This document shows positions 12,504 to 24,500 of a stretch of DNA of 64,000 bases, one piece after another; within the stretch, counting starts at the first letter, position 1; every line of letters begins with the position of its first letter. The DNA lies in contig OZ022257.1 of the NCBI GenBank assembly GCA_963978905.1, positions 50,610,873 to 50,674,872 of the forward strand, written 5' to 3'. The stretch is from Trichostrongylus colubriformis (taxonomy: Eukaryota > Nematoda > Chromadorea > Rhabditida > Trichostrongylidae). The position numbers and the translations under genes were made by a program. The notes below the pieces were generated by a model. That model was not told the origin of the DNA and did not search any database. It saw nothing but the letters and a program-made list of their open reading frames with translations.

Positions 12504-15500
12504 TCAGACGAGTCTCAATACTAGGCACGTTCGCGATGGTGCATAGACAAAAAGATGATTTCGACGACCATTGTAGCCTTCGGGGAAAGTCTGATGTTTG
12601 GAGCCGAGTTGCAAACGATTATGACCACCGAATCGCTCTTCATCGCTGGTAAGAACCATAGTGTATCTGTAACAATGTTTTCTCATTTTCCAGTGAAATT
12701 TGAGTAAAGTAATGAAAGAAGTGTAACACAGACAGTATAAAGTTTTGCTCGGGAGGTCCTTTGCTGGCTGCCACGCGGGTCTTTTCCCTATAGTTGGCCT
12801 TGAACCAGTGGAACCACTTGAGCCTCACAGCGTGTCACCTCAAACTTGGGTAATTAAACTTTATTTACAGATATTATTTTTAATATTACATAAAATTAAG
12901 AATAAGTAGTGAGAGAGAAAGATTACTGTAAAAAAGAGCCAGTCTAGAGCTGGAAGCTGGCTCAACTGAGGAAACAGCGAACAGTGGGACCCTTTTATGC
13001 AGCCGAAGGGGGCGGGTCCGACTGTGGTAGATGAGAAGCATTGATAACTGTTATGTTGAAAGTTCAAGCTACTGATCAGCCAAATGATTAGCTTAAGAAC
13101 AGTTACAGAAATGAATCATCGCTAATGCTAGATAGAGAGAGAGCTACAGAGAGAGAGATAGAATACATTGAATAAGTGCACATAAGTAATGAAATAACTT
13201 GCAAATAAAGGATTAAAGCATCAGCAATGTAACAATGCGACAAAGTACAACATAGTGAAGAAATGAGCCGTACAATGAGTAAACATAAGAGAAAATAGAG
13301 AAGATATTCTCTATACTCCCGCCGACTCAAAGTGAATGAGGAGAAGTGGATTACAATATAATGCAATGACCACAATCTTGGAGCCACCTATTTTCCATGG
13401 GTACGCTTCGCATCCCTCGATCGTCCTCTGTAGTGCGCGTCTTCCTTTCGAGTGCGGTGCTCGTCGTCAGAACGTGGGGTTTGGCGAGCTCTTCTTGGAG
13501 ATGGGTTGCGACGCAGGTCTCCCGAAGTTGGCGAACGACAGATCCCTTTCGCTGATTGGACACTACGCGAGCTCTTCGAAGGTGATGAATGACGACGATC
13601 CCTTGATCGAGCACGAGGAGTTCGAGTGTGATGTGAACTTCTTGAAGGTGTAGAGCGACGAGATTTCTTCAAATAAGCACGACAGGAGTCTTCATGAGGC
13701 GTCGCGCGACGATCCCTTCCTGTAGGCTGGTCGTGAGCAGTATCTCTTGAGGAATGCTTCTCCGAAGATTGTGCTGGAACAGACTTCCTGTTGCTGTCGT
13801 CTGCGTCTCTTGAATCACTCCTGTGAGGGGTGAGCACCGGCGCAGCAGAAGTGGAGCCTTGCGAGGTGTGATGAAGCTGTTTCTCTAATGCTGCCATGCG
13901 ATTGTTGAGCAGATTGATTTCGGAGGCAATCTTCTTCAGGTCCGGTGCATCTAGCTTCTCGTCAATTTCTCTGACGTGATGTAGGATTTCGTCAAGTCTT
14001 AGGCCTAGAGCACGGTGGTTTTCCATTACTTCGGAGGCTTTCGCGGTTCCTTCGGTGTTCGTGAGCACGGTACTCAGCTGTTGGCCGACATTCGGAAACC
14101 CTTCTGCCGCCGTTTTGAGTTGACGTAGTACTTCCTTGTTGGACTCTTCGTACTGTACAATCCTCTGCTCGAGGCATTCGATTTTTTCGAGTGCTAGTGA
14201 CGATGAGACAACAGCTGGAGCGAAATCGTCGACCTTTGAAGCTGCTAGATGCAGCGTTTTGCTAGCTTGCTGGAGAAGTTCTTTGAGCAGTGTTCCTGAG
14301 GCGCGCCCCTTCTTGCTCACAGGAGGTGCATCAAGATGCTCGTCAGATGGCATTCTTTTGCGAGACGTCCCTGGCTTCTCCGTTGTGACGTTCCCTGGGA
14401 GCGGTGGTGCCTTCGGCGGTCGTTTGCCATTGTCGGCTGGAGTTGTTGTTGGCGTAACGGGATCCATAGTAACTGAAGTGACGAAAATATGATAAATTCG
14501 GTAAACTACATTAGGCAGTGCATGCAACAGTATGGGACATGCATGAGTCATGCCGTTATCATAGACGTTTCTTTGCTAGAGATCGTTCTTTCCATGCTCG
14601 GAGTACTGCTTTCATAGGCGAACACACAATGCAAAGACAAAGCCTGGTTCCTCCACGGATGACTCTACAAAGCAGTTTTGCTCCTCCCATGAGAATGCGG
14701 CTTCCGAACGTCCAGAAGAAAATGTAGCTGATGACGATTGCTATGATCAGGCAAGCAGCAACGATGAGAATCGTTTTGTACCAGGTTACCATGACGTCGA
14801 AGATGTGAAGGAAGTCTGGCAAGACTATTTCGTCATATACGTTGCTCTCGCCGTTGATGATCCTTTTCATTGTCCCATGTATTGTACGTGTCCATTGCAA
14901 GACGCCCGTCAGCTCGAACTTGGTGATGGTCGTTCCACAGGAAACTTCGCACTCCTGATGAACCCTTGCCTTTTCCGAGCTGTAAATGATAGTGGAGGAT
15001 GTTCCTTCGTGATGGCATGGTGTCGTGAAGATGTGGTCATGACATCGGATACTTGCGATCGTGGGTTCTCCATTGGTGAAACAGGTAATGCTCGCTATAG
15101 CTCCTTGAGGGCAGCTGTAACATCCCTGTAAGATCGCGTTGTTCACTTTGCAAACCGATTCCGTTACTTTGGTCACTGTTTTGTCAAATCTGTCCTTTAG
15201 GTGAACCAGCAGCTCAGCTGTGACTAGTGATGGAACCGTTGCAGCGACAGTAGACGGGTCATCCTTAGCAACGTAGAAATTGAGCCATGGTCGTCGAATC
15301 GGCAGGCGATTTTCTACTTCACTTTCGAACACGCTTGTGATATTCAAGTTGCTGCAGAGGCAGTTGACTTTCGCTTCCGCTGGCTCACATAAACAGTTTG
15401 ACTGAAGCGAGCAATTAAGTGTCCGAGCTGCTTCTTTTGAGTCGCATATGAGAGTTGGCGAGTTTCCATGATTCCACATAGCGATCTGCGATCCATCAGT

Positions 15501-18500
15501 AATGAAGGTGGACGATAATTCAGGTGTCGGAGGCATCGTGAGAGTGTTTAGAGAGATAATCATGTTATCAACCCGGATCGGGATTGTCGGCTTCAAATGA
15601 ATTACTCTTCTCTTGATCTTCCGTCCGTAGTCAGTGATCGACGTGATTTCCACTTCGAAGAATTCGTCCCACTGATGACATCTGAAAACCTCGTAGATCC
15701 TCTCGTCGAGTGGTACACTGAAGACACGATAAAAGAGGCATCCACTGCTGGGATAAAAGCACCCGCATCCGGGGCCTCCACAGCTTTCGATACATCTCGT
15801 GATTCCGGGATATTCATTGCCTTGATGAAGCTCCGGAATCTTGGATGAGACGTTGATGGAACCGCATTTCTGATCCACGCAAGATCCCATATGTGCGCAT
15901 CTTTTCGAGTCTACTACCCGTTGGATCGTGTTCCTCGTGAATAAAATGTCTTCTTTGATGCACGAGAGTCGTAGTTGCTTCCATTGAAGTCGAAGCTCCT
16001 TGAACAGCGACTGGTTGTTGAGCAGTCGAATGCACGCGGTTTTCTGAAAACTATTGAGCTTGACGATTTCCGTAGTTTCGTACGTGCATTGTTTCGTTCC
16101 ATTTGACGAGAACTCGCAGATTGTCGTTTCTTGTGGAAAAACGTCGATGTTGTGACATGCGTACGCGGTGACAATTGAGCATGCGATGAATGATGCAATG
16201 AGCGGTGCTCGAAGAAGAGCATCAATGTTTCCTTGCTGACGACGGCGTGCGTTGCGTCTGTTGATCCATAGTTTTCTGACGATTCGAGCTATCCCTCTGA
16301 GACAGTACCATAGAATCTTGCACATTAGTCGGATAGGTTTTCCTAGCACCACAGGTACATAGCATAGAAGGTACATCACTGCTATCGCAATGTAGAGCAA
16401 GATTGCCATGGTCGCTATCGCAGTGTGAGGAGAACATTCCGGGTTAAAAATGTGGGCGGTGCAGAACCAGCAACGAACGTTCTCGCAAAATGAGATTGCC
16501 TCACAAATTGTATCGAGCACTGTAAGGCGGTGTCCATCCGAGAACTTCCATTGAACGCGGTGTGGATGCAGGGTCACCTCGGGTGGGAATAAGATCGTTT
16601 CGTTGCTCCCAGGATTCTCTCTAAGTTGACAATGGTCCTCTGCGCATAGTTCGAACCGCTGAACATTTTGCAGATGTAGCTGCACACCTCCCGGAATGCA
16701 TCGTATCTCTCCTTTGGCCTCAGTCGCACTCATGAGAGATTCGGCCGTGATGGTACTTGGAAGGACTGCCAATGTCATCAGAAGTAAGGCAGTCGTCACG
16801 GCACTCTTGACGACACTGACGGTGGTAGGAACGCTCCCGCTTCTGTGTGGGCGAGGACGCAGGTTGTAACGAGTACATTGAGTAGTCTCTCCGTCGTTAC
16901 TGGTCTCTCGATGTGCAACCGTAGATGTTGGTGTGTTTTCGGAATGGGTTTCCTCTTGGCGTGTCGAATCGCTCAGTTCTAACGGAACGAGAAGATTAAC
17001 TGGGCGACGTACGTTGCGTCCATTCGCTAGTCGTAGTTCAACTTCCCGAACCACGTCGTTGTGGGAAGGCCGTAGTTTCGTGATTCTTCCCATTTTCCAT
17101 GTATTTCGTGGAAGCACTGGGTCTGCGATCAGAACTACTGTTCCTTCAGACGGTTGCTTGTTTGTACCGCGTTTTGTGCTGATGTTGAGCTTGTGCGCTT
17201 CTCGTAAGTTGGTCAAGTATTGTTGGCTCCAGATGTTCCAGAAGCGTTCTGTGAACTGGTGGCTCGTCTTGAGAGCATCTTCGGCTTGTTTCCGCGACTG
17301 GAGCGCTATAGCTTCGCTTGCGGGAACGTAGCTATCATTTTTCTCTTCTGTTTCGATCGCTTCGAAGGGGTATGTGATTAGCATGTCCCGCTGTATAAAG
17401 TCGATTGGACGTAGCATTGGTGCATCTTCCCATCGTTCTTCCTGGTATGTAAGCGGTCTGCTGTTTACGCTTCCTTCAATTTCTGTGAGGAGTGTTTCCA
17501 TGGTTTCCTGTGATGGAATGCTCCGTTGTATGACCTTGTAGAGGCTATGCTTTATTGATTTGATCAAACGCTCATACAGGGCTCCCTGCCACGGAGCATA
17601 TGGCGTGATCGTTCTCCACACAATGCCTCTAGCAGCCACTGCATTTGCTAACGAATCATCGTTTACCACAGGTAGTACTGCTTCTCTGAGGATTTGTTCT
17701 CCTAGCAAGAAGTTCGGTCCATTATCAGAGGTGACGCTTTTGGGTATTCCTCTTCTGGCGAAGAATCTTCTTAGGGCTAGTAGTAGATGGTTAGTGCTCA
17801 TGTCCGGAACGAGCTCCAAGTGAACTAGCCTTGTCGTAGCGCATGTCAGAATTATTCCATAGGCCTTGGCTGGTTCTTCGCCTCGCTTCACAGAGAGTGG
17901 TCCGAAGTAGTCAATGCCGATGTGTTCGAACGGTCGTGAACGTCTCACTCTCCGCTCGGGGAGGTCATCCATTTCCGGGTAGCGGTAAGGAAGGTTATTG
18001 AGTTTCTGGCAAGGTACACATCTTGCAATGATAGTGCGTACCATTTGTCGGAGTTTTGGTATCCAAACCCGTTCCCTTACATTCGCCATCGTGTGTCCTG
18101 TCCCGCAATGAAAAGGTGTATGTGCGTGCTTCACAATAAGCTGCGCCAGATTTGTCTTACTGGCGATGAGATACGGGTGTCGTGTGTCCGTCTGTAGGCT
18201 GGCATTCCCTAGTCTTCCTTGACAACGTAGCAATCCGTCCTCATCCTCCCGAATTCTCAGTTGCTTAAGTGCTAGCTGCTTTGCTGTCGGCAGGTGGACA
18301 CTCTGGTGATTACGAATAATGACGCGTAGAGCCGCTTCCTTTTCTTTGGCCGTTATGTATGGAAGCGTTTCGGCTGAGCGGATCTGAGGAATGTTCTTCA
18401 TCACGCGTTCCCGAAGCTCTGTGTTGACTCGATTGAGTAGCTTCTTGATGAAGCGTAGAACGTAGCCTACTACATTTTGACTGAAGAGAAGTGATCGTTG

Positions 18501-21500
18501 TCTTCTCCAATCCAGTAACTCCTCTTGAGCTTCTGCTGATACCATGTTTGAAACGTGAGTGTTCTCTTCTTCGGCATTCGTGAGGCGGAACAATTTGCAT
18601 TCTTCTGGCCATTCTTCCATTGGCTTACGAATGTATGTGGGTCCTGTCCACCACAAATGGCCTTCGATCTCTTCCTTCGCCAGTCCTCGCGTCGCACAGT
18701 CGGCTGGATTTTCTGTAGTGCGTACATATCCGAAATGAACTGGCAATGGGAGGTTTGCGACGAGCTTCCTTATTTCTCGTATTCGATTCCGCACTAGTAC
18801 TCCAGCTGATTGGTCGGACTTTTGGCTTTCCGTCCAGCTGAGCGCTATCTCGGAGTCAGAAAGAACGACGATTTTGGTTATCGCCAAACGGTCTTTCATG
18901 GCTTCGTACAAGGAAAAAGCCAGTCGCATCGCCATTGTGAGAGCGTTGAGCTCCATTTTTGGGATGGTGGGACTTTTCTTCACCGATGGGAGTTTAGACT
19001 TTCCAGCCACCAGATGAGACTCCGAATCAGTTGTTATGTAGGCACAAGTCGCCATCCCACTGCTGCTGGCATCCGAGAAAACGACGAGCTTCGCTGAATC
19101 ACCGATTTGTGTGATCTTCCTTTCTATTCTGCATAGAAATTCGTCAGCTTTTTGGATTATTTCGTTCCATTGGACTTGATGTCTTTGTGAAAGAATAGTA
19201 TCCCAATCGTATTTGTCTTTCCACAACTGTTGTAGAAACCTTTTCCCCGGAAGCGTCAATGGTGTCAGCCAGCCTAATGGGTCGTACACCGACGCAACCT
19301 GTTCGGAAATCGTTCTCTTGGTGATCTTGTCTCGGAGTGGATACTTGCATCTTAGGACAAGTTTGTCCCCTTCGGATTCCCAGAGTATTCCAAGGATTTT
19401 TTGGCTCGACTTCGAGCTCAAATCGTTTCCGTTGATGCCTTTTTTCAGTTCTTCGTCGTTTGAAACGAATTCTCTGAGATTCATACTCATACTCTGGAAG
19501 AGTGCTTTTGAGTCTCTGTACAGCTTCAACGCATCCATTGTTGATTCCGTTGTAAGTACCACGTTGTCGACGTACGTGTTTTTGTCGATTTCGCGAGCAA
19601 TGTGCGGATTTTCTCCGTAATGTTCCATGTGGTACTTAATTGTCGCCGCTAGAAGAAACGGCGAGCATATAAGGCCAAAGGTTACGCGTGTGAACCGATA
19701 TATGACAAGGTTGCTTGAAGTCATCGGTTGTCTCGGATCCCTTAACCAGAGGAATCGAGTGGCGTCTCTATCCTGGAGATGTATGCGAACCTGCAAGAAT
19801 GCTTTTTCGACGTCGCTGGCCATAGCGACGTTTCCTATCCGGAATCGGAGAAGGATGTCACATAGTTTTGGAAGCATGACCGGCCCTCTGTAGAGGACAT
19901 CGTTGAGTGAGGGTGAGTCCTTCAGATGCGCAGAGGCATCGAATACGATCCTGAGTTTGGTCGTATTTTTATTCGGTGTTATGACAGCGCGATGAGGAAG
20001 ATAGTGCAAGATTTCCCCATCTGGAGTGGCTTCTTCGTTGACTTCTTCGATTATTCCCTGCTGGAGTTGGGATTCGATCGTTTCTTGATACTGCTGAAGT
20101 ATCTCGGGATTGGCTTTTAGTTTGGTCGCCAGTGATTGCAAACGGCATACAGCAATGCTCTTGTTGTCGGGCAGTTGTGCTGCCTCTTTCCTCCACGGAA
20201 ACCGCACATAGTAGCCATCTTCCTTTTTTTCAACTGTCCGCTGGAACTCCGTCCAAACGGCAGCATCTATCCGGCGTCGTTCCTCGGCAGTCGGGCCCTC
20301 GAACTCCTCTACTCCCGACGATTCAAATGTGCAGAAATCTTCCCATGACTGTCCTCCTTCATGGCACTCTGTCACATTTACTGTATTGACCGTAGTTGTC
20401 TGGTCACTTCCGCAGTCGTTCGAAGAGCATTCATTCCGTCCTGCGACTAGATATCCCAGCTTCGAAGGGATGAGTTGTAGACCTGATGGTAGCACATGCT
20501 GAGGCGTCAATCCACTGCTCAGTAGCGAAAATAAGTCAGCGCATCCGAGAAGGATTTGTGGACGAATATCCGTTGTTCCTGGACTTATGGACAGTTGCAG
20601 ATTGTTGTCACAAATGAAGAGCTTATCCTCGATGCAAAGGCGCTTTCGTTGCAACGATTTTGTGACAGTGTCGATTCTGGTTACCGTGAATGAGTGGGGA
20701 GCTCCGTTGGCGTCCCATAATTGCAGCACGGTAACGCCACATGTTTTCACCATTGGCGTTTGTGAGCCGAATGTGGTGATAGTCAGTCGTTTGGAGTCGA
20801 TGTCTTGAAGTCGTAGCCTCTGGGCTAATTCGTTGCTGATGAACGATCTGTCTGCTCCTGTGTCGAGCATGACGTGGACTGGTTCTAAAGCTTGTGTAAA
20901 CGGGTTGAGCACTTGCGCTTGCCCTGCCAGGAGGAATATGTCCTTGGTATTACTGACATGTAATACCATGTTCGATTTGTTGTCCTCATCCATCTTCCGA
21001 TCGGATGTTACTGTATTTACCGTCGCCGACGTCGGTTTTGCTTGTGTAGGAGACTTCGTCGACGTTTTCTTCGACGTTTTGCCTTGATGTGGTCCGTGAG
21101 GTGACTCCTGTGAGCTGAAGAGCTTTTTGCAAATAGATGTGTGGTGTCCAGTGATTCCACAGATTCGACAGGCTCCTTTTGGACATTTCGTAGCCATATG
21201 ATCCTTTTCGCCGCAGTTCTGGCACAGTTTTTGCATCCTTATCACTTGAAGCCTCTGTTCTAGTGATGAAACTTCATTGCAGTTTCTCGCTTGATGTCCG
21301 GGTTTTCCGCAGTAGAAGCACGGCCTTGGTTGGAATTTCGGAGATTCTTTGAAGCTCCTTTTGTCGTGTGCATTGATACTTCTCAGAATGCCGATTTCAA
21401 CTTGTGTGCGACGCTCCGTTTGACTGATGATTTTGAGCTCGGCTGCAATGTAGTCTTTCGCAGATTTGAGAAGGTTCGTGGTGTTCCAGCGCCCTTCTGT

Positions 21501-24500
21501 TTCCAGTGCCGCTTTTTGACGGAGAATTTGTCTTTGAATATCCACTGCGAATTTCGCCAGAAGCTGCTTCTGCAAAAACGTGTTATTGATGTGCTCTCCT
21601 TTGAGCTCCAGTTGAGAAATGATCGACTGAAGTTGTTCGCATAACCATCCTTGATCCTCAAGACGATCACTCCGTGCTTTCGTGGATTGGAGCTTGCTCA
21701 GAAGTCGATCTATCAAAGCCTGGGTATCTCCATATTTCTCCTTCAGGTGAGCAATCACAAGAGGATAGGTGCTACCCGAAGTCTGAAACTGCTTCACAGA
21801 TTCCCTTGCTTCTCCCTGGAGAGCTTCTAGTAGATAGTTGAGTTTGTGCAACTCGTCGATGTTTCTAGAGTGTACACTGTGGTCGAAGGATCTCCAAAAG
21901 GTTTCCCACTCCCATATGTCACCTTTGAACTTGGGAATCGGTATCGGAGCGAGCTTCATTTCTGTGATATCTGCCAATGTCGAGGCTTCATTTCCGCTGA
22001 ATTCTTCGGTTTCAACTTGAAGATTCTGTAGTGTCGTTATTGCTGCATGTGCCTTGTCCAGAACTTCTTGGGCCGCTTGACTATGCTCCTCTGTCCGTTG
22101 CAGAACTTCCGTTAGCTTTGGCATGTTCTCGTCCAAGCTGTCCACAGCGCTGCTGTACTTTGCCAAGGCGTCCTCAACCTTATCTGCTTCGGTCTCAATC
22201 GCAGTCTTCGCTTTGCGGATCCGCTTCTGCATGTCCTTGGCTTGTTCCTTCCATACAGCTTGCTCGGTCGACTTGTCCAGTGCTAACAGATCCTCTGCTT
22301 CTTTCAGTATCGAAGAGAGGCGATTCCCTGCTCGTGTCAGGATTCCCTGTCTGGTAGCTAGAGTTGAAGCCATAATCGAAGATAAGCTGGGTGCAGAAGC
22401 TAACGTGCAGTGCTCAGACGTAGACGTTGCGTGCAACACGAGACGACTGATGAAGCTAGTGAATGGCGACTCACTTCTTTAGTTCTCGAGGTCTTCGGTC
22501 CTGGTCGTAATCCTCCGATGCACCATATAAAGTTTTGCTCGGGAGGTCCTTTGCTGGCTGCCACGCGGGTCTTTTCCCTATAGTTGGCCTTGAACCAGTG
22601 GAACCACTTGAGCCTCACAGCGTGTCACCTCAAACTTGGGTAATTAAACTTTATTTACAGATATTATTTTTAATATTACATAAAATTAAGAATAAGTAGT
22701 GAGAGAGAAAGATTACTGTAAAAAAGAGCCAGTCTAGAGCTGGAAGCTGGCTCAACTGAGGAAACAGCGAACAGTGGGACCCTTTTATGCAGCCGAAGGG
22801 GGCGGGTCCGACTGTGGTAGATGAGAAGCATTGATAACTGTTATGTTGAAAGTTCAAGCTACTGATCAGCCAAATGATTAGCTTAAGAACAGTTACAGAA
22901 ATGAATCATCGCTAATGCTAGATAGAGAGAGAGCTACAGAGAGAGAGATAGAATACATTGAATAAGTGCACATAAGTAATGAAATAACTTGCAAATAAAG
23001 GATTAAAGCATCAGCAATGTAACAATGCGACAAAGTACAACATAGTGAAGAAATGAGCCGTACAATGAGTAAACATAAGAGAAAATAGAGAAGATATTCT
23101 CTATAGACAGGACAGTCTTATATACAAAAAAAATACTTTCGCGATTAGGGATTCAAAACAACACAGAACCCGTTTAAGCCGCTCAAGAAACACAAGTAGT
23201 ACTTCCGTCACTTTTTAATTAACTCAATGAAAATCTGCTGCACGCGCGCGATTCATTTTTCGCATGATTTTCCGAAAGACGCTTATTTTTTTCTTCCGCA
23301 GAAAGATTTCTACTTTTCTTGAGACACCGAGAAATCCAGCCCTCATATCCTCTTTCACAAAGCACGCCCACGAACATCGCCGTGACACACAGACCTATCA
23401 TTGAACAAGCGTTGTGCACTCCTCTCAGCTTTTCGCATGATAGAGAGAAGAAAAACCATCACCATGCTGGCAAATGAAGAAAAACTCACGTTCCAGGCAT
23501 TTCCACGCCAACTTTATAGTCTGTATAGCTTTTTGATGTATGGAAATTGAATATGAATAGTACACCAGCACGTTCAAAACATATCATTTTGTCATCTTCG
23601 TGTTTGCATGAAACGTATGCCTGAATATCGATTGCATAAGGTTGAATTACTGGAGGAAAAAAGCTAGAGGAAACTGGAAATATCATTATGATACATACTG
23701 GATTGTCATGAAGGAAGCCTGTAGCTTTCTCGAGCGAGTTCATTTCCTCGTCCCATTTATTCAGCCATTTATATCTGTAATAATGTGGAGAGAGTAGAGA
23801 AATCGGTTCAAAATTGGAAGGAAACGAAATTATCAAAAAGATAACATGAACGAACCTAAGAAGCTCATCATCAGCTAGATTAAACTGCCTTCTAGCGTAA
23901 TGGAATGACTCATTGTTCCCGATACGTGGAAAGTCTAACCATTCTGGATGACCGAACTCGTTTCCTAAATATCATTATTTCAACAAGTCGAATGAAGAGA
24001 AGAGAATTTTCCTGAAAATCATCATTTTAACAAGTCCTACGAAGAAAAGAGAATTCTGAAAATCTTCCCGACGAAAGACAAAGAGTAGTGAAATGGTGCG
24101 GTCTAGCGGTATATCAGAAAAATCTACAACAAAATGATGATGATCAAGCTGATACCTGGTTGGAGAAACTTTTGAAATCTGAAAACTTTAGAATTTCGAG
24201 AGCTTCGCATTGACAGTTAGTGTTATTCTACTGCCATGTCTGTGATTGACAAAAAAAAACTAAAAAAAACTTCAATTTTTGAACTGTCTCTCAAAGACTA
24301 TTGCAATGAGGACCCACATCGGCATCGGCAAAATAGAAAGTCATTTATGTTTGAAGAGCTTACCAATGAAGTTCAGCCAAGCCTCTCCTCCAAGTGCCAT
24401 GGTCAGTAGACGAATCATTTTATGTAACGCTATACCACGTTCAATAATCGGTGTGTAGGGCGTTACGAGGGACATGAAGTCGTACATTTCTGCAGGTATT

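Larger units (their letters stand above)
12736..23105 (-). mobile_element. BEL/Pao LTR retrotransposon with env-like domain, apparently intact (10,370 bp)
   Basis: Two 580-bp LTRs (22526-23105 is 5', 12736-13315 is 3') read identical by eye and are flanked by a 5-bp duplication GACAG (12731-12735 and 23106-23110). Each LTR reads TATAGAG...TTTATA on the element strand. Next to the 5' LTR lies a primer-binding site, then a leader, a 2626-codon gag-pol-env frame, a second frame, a short purine stretch (about 13316-13323) and the 3' LTR. Domain order protease-RT-RNase H-integrase with YVDN in RT is that of BEL/Pao. The element lies in intron 16 of the branching-enzyme gene, same strand. Identical LTRs imply a very recent insertion. 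Confidence 0.95.

Noticed and set aside
13336..13653. Plus-strand open frame of 105 codons inside the retrotransposon
   Set aside because: It is a shadow of the Arg/Ser-rich frame on the minus strand.
23219..23419. Possible extra exon of the branching enzyme
   Set aside because: Exons 16 and 17 join exactly in phase at a conserved place without it, and its frame has no family motif.
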